DNA of 64,000 bases, taken from contig JAJZUV010000013.1 in the NCBI GenBank assembly GCA_021848345.1, positions 28,010 to 92,009 of the forward strand. Reading direction: 5' to 3'. Positions 21,718 to 30,069 of the stretch are shown here, in pieces; the stretch's first letter is position 1; every line of letters starts with the position of its first letter. Source of the stretch: Pseudomonadota bacterium. Lineage in GTDB: Bacteria > Pseudomonadota > Gammaproteobacteria > Burkholderiales > Burkholderiaceae_C. A model generated the notes under the pieces. The model had not been told where the DNA came from. It saw only the letters and a program-made list of their open reading frames with translations, and did no database searches. Both the position numbers and the translations under genes were made by a program.

Positions 21718-22377
21718 TCAACGCGCGGGCTGGGCCACGTAGATTTCCACGCGCCGGTTCATCGCCCGCCCCTCGGCGGTGGCGTTGCTGGCCACCGGCT
21801 GGGTCGGCCCGAGGCCCTGCACTGCGATGCGCTGCGCCGGCACCCCGCGCGAGACCAGGAAATTCTTCACCGTCTGCGCGCGATTGGTCGACAGCGGATA
21901 GTTGATGGCGTCCGAGCCGGTGCTGTCGGTGAAGCCCAGCACCTGCACGGTCTCGCCCGGGTTGGCCACGAGCCCCTGCGCCAACTGCTCCAGCACCGGG
22001 TACATGCGCGGGTTCAGCGTGGCGCTGCCGGTGGAGAAGCCGGCGTCGGCGGGCACGCCGATCTTCAGGCGGTTGTCGGCCGTCTGCGATACCTGCACTC
22101 CGGTGCCGGCGCTGGCCTGCTGCATCTGCTGCTTCTGCTGCTCCAGGTGCCGGTTCCACAGATAGCCCCCGGCGGCCCCCACCGCGGCACCCAGCGCGGC
22201 GCCCTGCATGGCGCTGCCGCCGGTGTCGCCGCCGGCGGTCAGGGCCCCGATCACCGCGCCCGCGGCGGCGCCGATGCCGGCGCCCTGCGCGGTGGCGGTC
22301 TGCGACTGGCTCATGTTGGCGCAACCGCCGAGCACCAGGGACAAGGCAGCCGCGGCCGCAAGACTTCGTTGCAACAT
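21718..22377 (-). CDS. OmpA-family lipoprotein with glycine zipper
   Basis: A 219-residue outer-membrane lipoprotein. A short signal peptide ends in the lipobox LVLGGC with the modified cysteine at residue 19. A glycine-zipper segment (GAGIGAAAGAVIGAL and GAALGAAVGAAGGYLW) follows at about residues 34-75. The C-terminal half is an OmpA-like peptidoglycan-binding domain with GFTDSTGSDAINYPLSTNRA and the end NRRVEIYV. The layout is like YiaD. It would tether the outer membrane to the cell wall. AAGGAGG directly precedes an ATG at 22383, so the second ATG at 22377, six bases further, is the better-spaced start. Confidence 0.87.
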   Translation of the reverse strand: MLQRSLAAAAALSLVLGGCANMSQSQTATAQGAGIGAAAGAVIGALTAGGDTGGSAMQGAALGAAVGAAGGYLWNRHLEQQKQQMQQASAGTGVQVSQTADNRLKIGVPADAGFSTGSATLNPRMYPVLEQLAQGLVANPGETVQVLGFTDSTGSDAINYPLSTNRAQTVKNFLVSRGVPAQRIAVQGLGPTQPVASNATAEGRAMNRRVEIYVAQPAR

Positions 22378-22406
22378 GGTCATCCTCCTTGAGCGATGAT
22401 TGGGGC

Positions 22407-22416
22407 ATGGGCCCAT
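22407..22416. promoter_or_regulatory. Palindrome in the divergent gap upstream of the OmpA-like gene
   Basis: ATGGGCCCAT is a perfect 10-bp palindrome within the 201-bp gap between the divergent OmpA-like and ferritin-like genes, about 30 bp upstream of the lipoprotein start. It could be an operator, but no regulator is nearby. Confidence 0.3.
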
Positions 22417-22578
22417 AATGGTCCCAAGAAGTTTAAGAGAAGCGCACGACGGCGAAATGCACGCCGCAAAGCCCGCCATACGAGGGGAGACGCGGGGGGG
22501 ACGGCCCGCGGCGATGCAACGGCCTTGCGCCGCGGCCCGATTTGCGACATCCATCGAGGATTCCTGGACCGGACCACC

Positions 22579-23412
22579 ATGAACGCACCTCTCGACCACC
22601 CGACCGACACCTTGCGCTGGCACCTGGACGACATCGACCTGCAGGCGATCGACCGCGCCGCCGTCGCGCCGCGCGACGACATCTTCCTGCTCGTGTGCAG
22701 TGCCTCCTTCATCGAAAGCGGCACCGACCTGTACACGCGCAACCTGCTCGAATACTTCGCAGGCGACCCCGGATTCGAATCCTGGCTGCGCGATCGCTGG
22801 GAACCCGAGGAACTGCAGCACGGGCGCGCGCTGCGCGCCTACGTGGAGCATGTGTGGCCCGAGTTCGACTGGGAAGGGGCCTTCGCCGACTTTTTCGACG
22901 AATACTCGGCCCTGTGCACGCTGGACGAACTCGAACCCTCGCGCGGGCGCGAACTGGTGGCGCGCTGCATTGTCGAGATGGGCACCACCACCTACTACCA
23001 GGCGCTCAACGGGATCTGCGAGGAGCCTGTGCTGCGCGACCTGACCTGGCGCATCCGCACCGACGAGGTGCAGCATTACAAGCACTTCTACCACCGCTTC
23101 CTCAGCTACCGGCGCAGCGAGGGCCTGGGGCGAAGCCAGGTGATCGCGGCGCTGTGGCGCCGCGTGGCCGAACTGCGCCGCAGCGACGCCGACGTCGCGC
23201 TGCGCCATGCCAGCGCCTGGCGCTGGCGCGACAGCGCCGAGCCGCCCGCGCTGGTCGACGTGCGCCAGCGCCTGTTCGACCGCATGCGCAACGAATACCC
23301 GATCGAGCTCGCGGTGCGCATGATCATCAAGCCGCTGCAACTCGGCCCGCGGCTGCAGCGCTGGGCCGAGCGTCCGCTCAGCGCACTGGCTCGGCGCGTG
23401 CTGCTGAACTGA
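22579..23412 (+). CDS. Diiron ferritin-like protein
   Basis: A 277-residue helical protein with six well-placed candidate diiron ligands: E46, E78 with H81 (EELQH), E133 (VEMGTTTYYQAL), and E163 with H166 (DEVQH). The E, ExxH, E, ExxH order is that of the ferritin-like oxidase group that includes acyl-ACP desaturase and ribonucleotide reductase R2. The spacing between pairs (about 85) resembles the desaturase group. The C-terminal 80 residues are basic and helical. ATG at 22579 is chosen because upstream codons in frame are low-complexity arginine-rich sequence. Its 3' end overlaps the convergent glycosyltransferase gene by 35 bp. Function is unknown, and an oxidase or desaturase of a lipid-like substrate is a guess. 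Confidence 0.75.
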   Translation: MNAPLDHPTDTLRWHLDDIDLQAIDRAAVAPRDDIFLLVCSASFIESGTDLYTRNLLEYFAGDPGFESWLRDRWEPEELQHGRALRAYVEHVWPEFDWEGAFADFFDEYSALCTLDELEPSRGRELVARCIVEMGTTTYYQALNGICEEPVLRDLTWRIRTDEVQHYKHFYHRFLSYRRSEGLGRSQVIAALWRRVAELRRSDADVALRHASAWRWRDSAEPPALVDVRQRLFDRMRNEYPIELAVRMIIKPLQLGPRLQRWAERPLSALARRVLLN

Positions 23413-24556
23413 TCCCGCCCGGCACGCGCTGCGCGTCGCGCAGGATGCGATCGAGCAGCCCGGGAAGCTCGAACACCGCCCGATTGCGCAGCCCGGCCAC
23501 GCGCTCGCGGTAGCCGGGCAGCTCGTCCAGCAGCCGGCGCACGGCCGGCGCCACCTGGCGGAACGACGGCAGCACCAGTCCGAGGCCCTGCTCGCGCACC
23601 CACTGCGTGTTGTAGCGCTCCTGCGGCATGGTCCACGCGTTGCGCGTGACCACCACCGGCAGCCCCAGGTGCAGCGCCTCGCTGAGGCTTCCCGGCCCCG
23701 GCTTGCCGACGAAAAAGTCGCCCATGCGCATCACCTCCGCCACGGCGGGAGTGAAGCCCAGCACCAGGCGCGGCGCGCGCGCCGGCTGCGCGCGCAGGCG
23801 CTCGGCCAGTCGCTGGTTGTGGCCGCACAGCAGGATCAGCTGCACGTCGCTCAGGCGCTCGGCGATGCCCAGCATGGAGCGCGCGCCGTGGCCGCCGAAC
23901 ATGACCACGCCGGTGGGGCGTCGCGGGTCCAGCCCCTGCGCGGCGCGCGCCGCGGCCCGGTCGAAATGCGGGTCGAGGCGGTAGAAATCGGGGCGGATGA
24001 TCATGCCCGAGCTCGCGTGCACGCGCTCTGGCGGGTGCCCGGCCTCCAGCGCCTGGCGCACCGCGTGCGCGCTGCCGCAGACGAAGTGCTGGCGCTGCCC
24101 CGGCTCGATCCAGAAATGCGGAGGGTGGTCGGCCAGGTCGGTGAGCACCGTCACGTAGGGCACGCCGGGCAGCGTGCCGGCCAGGCTCTGGTACAGCGCA
24201 CGGTTGAAGTTCGGGATCAGCGAGACCACGAGATCGGGTTCGCTGCGCGCCCAGTGCTGCTGCAGCGCGCGCACCAGGCTGGGGTGCAGCAGGTGGATCA
24301 GCGCCTGCAGCACGCGCAGCTCGGTGCGCAGGCCCAGCGTGAGGCCGTGCGCCAGGCGAGCGTTGTAGTAGTCCTCGGGCGAGAAGGTGCGCCTACGCAG
24401 CGCGCCCCCCGGATCGAGCAGCTCGGTGAGGTTGACCAGGCGCACCTCCCAGCCCAGCCCGGCCTCCGCCAGCGCCTGCTGCAGCGCCTGCGCGGAGGCC
24501 CGGTGGCCGCCGCCGGCGTTGAAGTACACCAGGTCGACGCGCGTGGGCGTGCTCAC
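23378..24556 (-). CDS. MGDG-synthase-like glycosyltransferase (GT28 fold)
   Basis: A 392-residue GT-B glycosyltransferase. The N-terminus has YFNAGGGHRASA (glycine-rich motif at residues 15-20), typical of the monogalactosyldiacylglycerol synthase domain. The C-terminal donor-binding half has VVMFGGHGA near residue 220 and GKPGPGSLSEAL near residue 287. Family members put sugars on diacylglycerol or similar lipids at the inner membrane. The GTG start at 24556 lies in a GTGA overlap with the stop of the upstream ABC ATPase gene, so translation is probably coupled. The lipid acceptor and sugar donor are unknown, and glycolipid synthesis as a phosphate-sparing response is one possibility. Confidence 0.8.
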   Translation of the reverse strand: MSTPTRVDLVYFNAGGGHRASAQALQQALAEAGLGWEVRLVNLTELLDPGGALRRRTFSPEDYYNARLAHGLTLGLRTELRVLQALIHLLHPSLVRALQQHWARSEPDLVVSLIPNFNRALYQSLAGTLPGVPYVTVLTDLADHPPHFWIEPGQRQHFVCGSAHAVRQALEAGHPPERVHASSGMIIRPDFYRLDPHFDRAAARAAQGLDPRRPTGVVMFGGHGARSMLGIAERLSDVQLILLCGHNQRLAERLRAQPARAPRLVLGFTPAVAEVMRMGDFFVGKPGPGSLSEALHLGLPVVVTRNAWTMPQERYNTQWVREQGLGLVLPSFRQVAPAVRRLLDELPGYRERVAGLRNRAVFELPGLLDRILRDAQRVPGGISSAARAEPVR

Positions 24557-25911
24557 TCGCCGGTCCCCTCGTCCGGCTCCTCGCCGGGGTTGTCCAGGCT
24601 GAACACGTCGGCGTTGTCGTCGTAGGCGTAGACCTCGGCGTAGCGACCCCAGTCGATCGCCGTGTCGAGCACGCGCTCGGCCTCCTCCTCGCTGAGCAGA
24701 TCCTCCAGTTCGGTGCGAAAGCGCGTGCCGGGGGCGCGGTGGTTGTGGCGCTCGTCGAGCACCGCGCGCACCCGCGCGGCCAGCGGCACGCGCGCGATCA
24801 GGTGTCGCGCGAACAGCTCCTTGCGCTCCTGCACGTCGGCGTCCACGAACAGGCGCCCGGCGGCGGTCAGCTCGATGTCGCCGTCCGCCACCTGCGCGAA
24901 GCCCAGCAGTTCCACGGCTTCGATCAGCGGGAACAGGTCGTCGACCGAGAAATGCATGTCCTCGGCCAGCTCGGGCAGGCTGATGCGGCTGTTGCCCGAG
25001 CCCTGTTCCAGCGCGTTGAGCTCCTCCAGCAGGCCGGCGAGCTGGTTCACCGACACCGGCGGCAGGCGGTGGCCGATGCTCAGCGCGCCGCGCTGGGCCA
25101 CGTTCACCGCGGCCGCCGGGCGCGAGGTCATGATGCCGTAGATGTGCTCCACCAGATCGCGGAACTCCTGCGATTCGCGGTCGCGCGGCTGCGCCAGATC
25201 CACCGGGATCTCCGCGCGAACCCGTCCCGGGTTGGAGCCCAGGATGAGGATGCGGTCGGCCATCAGCGCCGCCTCCTCGATGTTGTGCGAGACCAGCAAG
25301 ATGCCGCGGGTGGGAATCTTGCGCTCGGCCCACAGGTCGAGCAGGTCGGTCCGCATGGTCTCGGCGGTCAGCACGTCCAGCGCCGAGAAGGGCTCGTCCA
25401 TCAACAGCACGTCGGGGTTGATGACCAGCGCGCGCGCGAAGCCCACGCGCTGGCGCATGCCTCCGGAGAGCTCGCGCGGGTAGGCGGACTCGAAACCGTC
25501 CAGGCCGATCAGGTCGATCGCAGCCAGCGCGCGCTGGCGGCGCTCGGCCTGCGGCACTTTCAGCGCCTCCAGGCCCAGCTCCACGTTCTGCAGCACGGTC
25601 AGCCACGGGAACAGCGCGAAACTCTGGAACACCATGGCCAGCCCCGGCACCGGCCCCTCGATCGGGCGCCCGCGATGCAGCAGCGTGCCGGCGCTGGGCT
25701 CCGACAGCCCCGCCAGCATGCGCAGCAGCGTGGACTTGCCTGAACCCGAGCGCCCCAGCAGCACCAGGATCTCGTGCTCGCGCAGGCGAAGGTTGACGTC
25801 GTCGAGGATCAGCAGCTCGGTACCGTCGGGCGCCTTGAAGGCCTTGCGCACGTGCTCGGCACGGAACAGGTCGGGCGCCTCGGTGTTCGGGGATTCGGGT
25901 TGGGCGGACAT
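24553..25911 (-). CDS. NitT/TauT-type ABC ATPase with AAA-associated C-terminal domain
   Basis: A 452-residue ABC transporter ATPase of the nitrate/sulfonate/bicarbonate class. Walker A is GRSGSGKST at residues 53-61, the signature is LSGGMRQRV, Walker B is VLLMDEPFSALD, and the switch histidine is in LLVSHN. The extra 170 residues after residue 275 correspond to the AAA-associated C-terminal domain, often fused to this ATPase class, and end with an acidic tail. It follows the fused permease gene by 43 bp and overlaps the glycosyltransferase gene by 4 bp. No substrate-binding protein is encoded nearby, so the transported compound cannot be inferred. Confidence 0.88.
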   Translation of the reverse strand: MSAQPESPNTEAPDLFRAEHVRKAFKAPDGTELLILDDVNLRLREHEILVLLGRSGSGKSTLLRMLAGLSEPSAGTLLHRGRPIEGPVPGLAMVFQSFALFPWLTVLQNVELGLEALKVPQAERRQRALAAIDLIGLDGFESAYPRELSGGMRQRVGFARALVINPDVLLMDEPFSALDVLTAETMRTDLLDLWAERKIPTRGILLVSHNIEEAALMADRILILGSNPGRVRAEIPVDLAQPRDRESQEFRDLVEHIYGIMTSRPAAAVNVAQRGALSIGHRLPPVSVNQLAGLLEELNALEQGSGNSRISLPELAEDMHFSVDDLFPLIEAVELLGFAQVADGDIELTAAGRLFVDADVQERKELFARHLIARVPLAARVRAVLDERHNHRAPGTRFRTELEDLLSEEEAERVLDTAIDWGRYAEVYAYDDNADVFSLDNPGEEPDEGTGE

Positions 25912-25954
25912 GCCGTTCGGACTCGCTCGGTTGCGGGAATGCGCGACGGACCCT

Positions 25955-27667
25955 TCAGTCCAGTCGCACGCGGCGGGCGGCCAGCTGGTACAGGCGATGC
26001 CAGATCAGCCGGTTGACCAGGATCACGTACAGGGACATCACGCCGACCCCCAGCGCGATGTCGGCCCCCCTGCCCTGCGCGGTGGCCTCGCTGATGAACG
26101 AGCCCAGCCCGGTGGCCACCAGGGTCTTGTCGCCCCAGCTCACCACCTCGGCGACGATGCTGGCGTTCCACGCGCCGCCCGACGCGGTGATGGCGCCGGT
26201 GATGAAACCGGGGAACACCCCCGGCAGGTACAGGCGTTTCCACAGCAGCCAGCCACGCAGGCCCAGATTCTGCGCCGCCTCGCGCATGTCGTTGGGAATC
26301 GCCGAGGCCGAGCCGACCACCGAGAACAGCACGTACCACATGCTGCCCAGGATCATCAGCGGCGCCGTCCACACGTCCACGTTCAGGTGCCAGTGCACGA
26401 TGATCACCACGAACAGCGGGAACAGCAGGTTGGCGGGGAAGGCGGCCAGGAACTGCGCCAGCGGCTGCACGGCGGCGGCCAGGCGCGGGCGCAGCCCCAC
26501 CCACACGCCTACCGGCACCCATACCAGCGCCGACAGGCCCACCAGCACGAACACCTTGAAACCGGTGAGCAGGCCCAGCCACAGCACGTGACCCACCAGC
26601 GGCCAGCCGAAGTCGCGCGGCAGCACCTCGCCCAGGCGCACCACGGACCAGATGGCGAACACCACCACGGCGGCGTAGAAGACCGTGTCGCCGCGGCGCC
26701 AGCTCCGCGCCTGGGCCGCGGGGCGGTTCTGCACCCGCGGCATCAGACGCACGCTGAGCTGCCACAGGGCCTGGGGCAGCGCGGCGAACTGCCGCAGCAG
26801 ATGGGTACGCCGCAGGAAATCCAGCACCCACGAGCGCGGCGCGTCGCCCGAGGCGGTCATCTCCAGCTTGAACTTGTCGGCCCAGGCGACGATGGGACGG
26901 AACAGCAGGGTGTCGTACAGCACGATGATCACGATCATCGCGCCGATGGCCAGCCCGATCGCACCCAGGTCGCGGCTGGCGATGGCCTGCGCGATGTAGG
27001 AGCCGATGCCCGGCACCTTGACCTCGTGGCCGGACACCGTGATGGCCTCGGACGCCACGACGAAGAACCAGCCGCCGGACATGGACATCATGGTGTTCCA
27101 CAGCAGCCCCGGCATCGCGAAGGGCAGCTCCAGCTTCCAGAAGCGCTGCCATGCGTTGAGCCGGTACAGCGTGGCGGCCTCCTGCAGGTCGCGCGGCACG
27201 GTCTTGAGCGACTGGTACAGGCTGAAGGTCATGTTCCAGGCCTGCGAGGTGAACACCGCGAAGATCACCGCCAACTGCACCCCGACCAGGCTGCCGGGGA
27301 ACAACGCCATGAAGCCGGTGACGGTGATCGACAGGTACCCCAGAATCGGAACCGACTGCAGCACGTCCAGCACCGGTACCAGCACGCGCTCGGCGTAGCG
27401 GTTGTGCGCGGCCAGCCACGCGTAGATCAAGGTGAACACCAGCGAAATCACCAGCGCCGCCAGCATGCGCAGCACCGTGTACAGCCCGTCGGCCGGCAGG
27501 GCCCAAGGCGACAGGGAGATGGGCAGGGACTGGCCGAGCTGGTAGGGCACGGCCATCTGGCGCCCCGCGTGACTGACGATGAAGAACAGCGCCAGCACCA
27601 GCGGCAGCGCGACCAGATCGCGCCGATTGGGCACGGGCAGGGGCAGGCGGCGCAGGGCTTGGGACAT
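25955..27667 (-). CDS. Fused double ABC transporter permease
   Basis: A 570-residue inner-membrane protein that joins two binding-protein-dependent permease domains in one chain. Two coupling-loop EAA motifs are visible, EAATLYRLNAWQRFWK from residue 163 and EAAQNLGLRGWLLWKR near residue 480, each in a domain of about six membrane helices. A cytosolic linker with positive charges lies around residues 315-360. A single chain can thus supply both halves of the channel for the ATPase encoded next. The start at 27667 is chosen at MSQALRRLPLP, since about 70 more upstream codons encode a poorly conserved basic stretch. It is the first gene of the permease-ATPase-glycosyltransferase operon. Confidence 0.88.
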   Translation of the reverse strand: MSQALRRLPLPVPNRRDLVALPLVLALFFIVSHAGRQMAVPYQLGQSLPISLSPWALPADGLYTVLRMLAALVISLVFTLIYAWLAAHNRYAERVLVPVLDVLQSVPILGYLSITVTGFMALFPGSLVGVQLAVIFAVFTSQAWNMTFSLYQSLKTVPRDLQEAATLYRLNAWQRFWKLELPFAMPGLLWNTMMSMSGGWFFVVASEAITVSGHEVKVPGIGSYIAQAIASRDLGAIGLAIGAMIVIIVLYDTLLFRPIVAWADKFKLEMTASGDAPRSWVLDFLRRTHLLRQFAALPQALWQLSVRLMPRVQNRPAAQARSWRRGDTVFYAAVVVFAIWSVVRLGEVLPRDFGWPLVGHVLWLGLLTGFKVFVLVGLSALVWVPVGVWVGLRPRLAAAVQPLAQFLAAFPANLLFPLFVVIIVHWHLNVDVWTAPLMILGSMWYVLFSVVGSASAIPNDMREAAQNLGLRGWLLWKRLYLPGVFPGFITGAITASGGAWNASIVAEVVSWGDKTLVATGLGSFISEATAQGRGADIALGVGVMSLYVILVNRLIWHRLYQLAARRVRLD

Positions 27668-28050
27668 CGCGGAGTTTGGCGGGGACTGGCACGTCGACGC
27701 GTGCGCGACGGCTCGAAACGACAGGAAGCACGGCAGGAGCCGCGGAGAACAGGCAGCGACCGACCACGAGAAACCGGCTCCGGCGCCGCGAACGGAATGC
27801 GCCGGACGGGGACCCCGGCACGCCAGCCCGCGGCGCGCAAAGAGGCCCGCCGCGCCGATGTCGCGACGAAGCACCTCCGCCGTTAGTCTAAAGGCTCCAT
27901 TTTGACATTAGTGTGACCTCGCGAATTCAGCCATAAACGGTCCGCCCGCCCGGAGCCGCGGGGCGGGGCGACCCTGCGAGCCTCGGCCGCGGCAGCGACC
28001 AGGGCATGGGTCGGGGCACAATCGGGACCTCGATCCACCGCCCGCGCTCC
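27668..28050. promoter_or_regulatory. Divergent gap between ABC operon and cation transporter gene
   Basis: This 383-bp gap separates two divergent genes. An AT-richer patch at about 27883-27940 stands out from the GC-rich surroundings. It holds a perfect -35-like TTGACA at 27902-27907 on the plus strand, but the best -10 at 17-bp spacing (ATTCAG, 27925-27930) is poor. No gene or hairpin of note was found in the rest. Confidence 0.35.
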
Positions 28051-28944
28051 ATGCGTCGCTACCTCTACGTCTCGCTCGCCGCCGCCTTCGTGGTCATCGC
28101 GCTCAAGCTGGGGGCATGGCACCTGACGGGTTCCGTGGGCTTCCTGTCGGACGCGCTGGAATCCCTGGTCAACGTGGTGGCCGCCGGCTTCGCGCTGCTG
28201 ATGGTGGCCATTGCCGGGCGCCCGCCGGACACCGACCACCCCTACGGGCACACCAAGGCGGAGTACTTCTCCAGCGCGCTGGAGGGGCTGCTGATCGGCG
28301 TGGCCGCGCTGGCCATCGCCGCCGAGGCGGTGCGCCGCCTGCTGGCGCCGCAGCCGGTGCACATGGTGTCAGTGGGCGCCGTGCTGAACGTCGCGGCCAC
28401 CCTGATCAACCTGGCGGTGGCACGCTGGATGCTGGGAGGAGCGCGCCGCCTGCGCTCCATCGTGCTCGAAGCCGACGCGCGCCACCTGCTGGCCGACGTC
28501 TGGACCAGCGCCGGCGTGGTGGTCGGGGTGCTGCTGGTACCGCTCACCGGCTGGCTGTGGCTGGACCCGGTGGTGGGCATCGTCGTCGCCGGGCACATCG
28601 TCGGCGAGGCCTGGCGACTGGTCGCGCGCTCGGTGGACGGCCTGATGGACCGCTCCCTGCCCGACAGCGACCTGGCCGAGGTCGAGCAGGTGCTGGGACG
28701 CTTCCGCAGCGAGGACCTGCGCTTCGACCACGTGCGCACCCGCCGGGCCGGCACGCGGCGTTTCGTCGGCATGCACATGCACATGCCGGCGCACTGGAGC
28801 CTGGGGCGCGCGGCCGCCTGCCGACTCCAGGTCGAGCGCGCGCTCACGCAGCACGTGGCCGGACTGGTGGTAACCATCGAAATGCTGCCACAGGGCCAGG
28901 AGAGCCTGCAGGACGGCGGCCCGGACGGCGGCCCGACGGGTTGA
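28051..28944 (+). CDS. Cation diffusion facilitator family transporter
   Basis: A 297-residue inner-membrane exporter of divalent metal ions in exchange for protons. Six membrane helices are visible, with the motif GSVGFLSDALESLVN at residues 27-41 in helix 2 and EADARHLLADVW with H145 and D149 in helix 5. The C-terminal cytosolic domain (from about residue 205) is rich in histidine and methionine around MHMHMPAHWS. In the helix-2 half of the metal site the positions that are D/D or H/D in characterised zinc and iron exporters read E37 and N41. The metal is therefore uncertain. The start is ATG 28051, since upstream codons show no homology. Confidence 0.85.
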   Translation: MRRYLYVSLAAAFVVIALKLGAWHLTGSVGFLSDALESLVNVVAAGFALLMVAIAGRPPDTDHPYGHTKAEYFSSALEGLLIGVAALAIAAEAVRRLLAPQPVHMVSVGAVLNVAATLINLAVARWMLGGARRLRSIVLEADARHLLADVWTSAGVVVGVLLVPLTGWLWLDPVVGIVVAGHIVGEAWRLVARSVDGLMDRSLPDSDLAEVEQVLGRFRSEDLRFDHVRTRRAGTRRFVGMHMHMPAHWSLGRAAACRLQVERALTQHVAGLVVTIEMLPQGQESLQDGGPDGGPTG

Positions 28945-29052
28945 GTCCCCCCCGGGGCCGGGCATGCGCCCGGCTCGTCCGGCGGACTACCATGGAGCCA
29001 TGGCCGCGGCGCCGCTCGCCCGCGGCCGCCACCGTCCGGCCAGGAGATTCCC

Positions 29053-29685
29053 ATGCGTCTGCGCAGCGATTCGATCCAGGATCAGCATGTCATCGCCTCC
29101 GACTTCGCGTTCTGCAAACCCGCCGCGGTGGGCCACGTCGCGTTGTCCGACAACCGCAACCCCCATCTGGCGTGGGACCAGGTGCCCGAGGGCACGCGCA
29201 GTTTCGTGCTGATCTGCCACGACCCGGACGTGCCCAGTTCGGCCGAGGACGTGAACCGGGAGGGCCGCACCGTGTCCGCTTCGCTGCCGCGCGTGGACTT
29301 TTTCCACTGGGTGCTGGTGGACCTGCCGCCCACGCTGCGCGAGATCGCCGCCGGCTCGATGAGTGCCGGCGTGACCCCGCGGGGCAAGGCGCCGCTTCCC
29401 GGGCCCGCGCCGCGCCATGGCATCAACGACTACACGGCCTGGTTCCGCGGGGATCAGGACATGCAGGGCAACTACTTCGGCTACGACGGCCCCTGCCCGC
29501 CGTGGAACGACGCGCTGCCCCACCGCTACGTGTTCACGCTGTACGCGCTCGACGTCGAGCGCTGCGCGGTGGACGGCGAATTCACGGGCCAGCAGGTACG
29601 CGATGCCATCGCCGGGCACATCCTGGCGCACGCCAGCATCACCGGCACCTACACCCTCAACCCCACGCTGGCCAGCCTGGCCTGA
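29053..29685 (+). CDS. YbhB/YbcL family PEBP-like protein
   Basis: A 210-residue protein of the bacterial phosphatidylethanolamine-binding-protein fold. Typical segments are NPHLAWDQVPEGTRSFVLICHDPD near the N-terminus, FFHWVLVDLP, the ligand-site region GINDYTAWF and NYFGYDGPCPPWND, then HRYVFTLYALD. There is no signal peptide, so it is likely cytosolic. AGGAG lies six bases before the ATG at 29053. The physiological ligand of this family in bacteria is not known. It stands alone, 108 bp after the cation transporter gene. Confidence 0.85.
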   Translation: MRLRSDSIQDQHVIASDFAFCKPAAVGHVALSDNRNPHLAWDQVPEGTRSFVLICHDPDVPSSAEDVNREGRTVSASLPRVDFFHWVLVDLPPTLREIAAGSMSAGVTPRGKAPLPGPAPRHGINDYTAWFRGDQDMQGNYFGYDGPCPPWNDALPHRYVFTLYALDVERCAVDGEFTGQQVRDAIAGHILAHASITGTYTLNPTLASLA

Positions 29686-29808
29686 GAGGGCGGACCCGCG
29701 CCCGCGCCTCCCCGGGCGGCGCGTTACACTGCGCGCCGCCCGCGCTCCACCTGCGCCCCACCCGCCCCGTCACCTCCGACCTCCGCGCGCGAAGCGCCCC
29801 TGCCGGCC

Positions 29809-30069
29809 ATGCCCCGTTCCAAGACCCCGCGCAAACCCATGAACCCCCATCTGCAGGGCCTGCTCGGGGTGCTGCTCGGCGTGCTGGTCGTCGCCGTGGT
29901 GCTGGGCCTGCTGCGCTGGCGCCGCGACGGCGTCGCGGTGGATCCGCAGGAGCTCATGCTGGCCAGCAGCAACACCTGCATCACGCAGGCGATCCAGCAG
30001 GCCACCGCGGGCGGGCACAGCATCACCTACGGCAAGCTGGACCGCCTGGAGAAGCGCTGCGGGTCATGA
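29809..30069 (+). CDS. Small single-pass membrane protein, unknown function
   Basis: An 86-residue protein that I do not recognise. A basic N-terminus is followed by one clear membrane helix (LLGVLLGVLVVAVVLGLL, about residues 18-35), then RWRR, which predicts the C-terminus on the cytosolic side by the positive-inside rule unless the basic N-terminus wins. The rest is a 50-residue soluble part with two cysteines. A second ATG at 29839 (MNPHLQGLLG) is an alternative start. Its stop overlaps the start of the glycerophosphodiesterase gene as ATGA, which suggests the frame is really translated and coupled to it. Confidence 0.6.
   Translation: MPRSKTPRKPMNPHLQGLLGVLLGVLVVAVVLGLLRWRRDGVAVDPQELMLASSNTCITQAIQQATAGGHSITYGKLDRLEKRCGS

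Noticed and set aside
22396..22578. N-terminal extension of the ferritin-like protein by 61 residues
   Set aside because: It is arginine-rich low-complexity sequence in the promoter gap, and the ATG at 22579 starts a normal protein.
27902..27930. Sigma-70 promoter for the cation transporter gene based on TTGACA
   Set aside because: The -35 is perfect but no acceptable -10 lies at 16-18 bp, so it is described only as part of the gap and not as a promoter.
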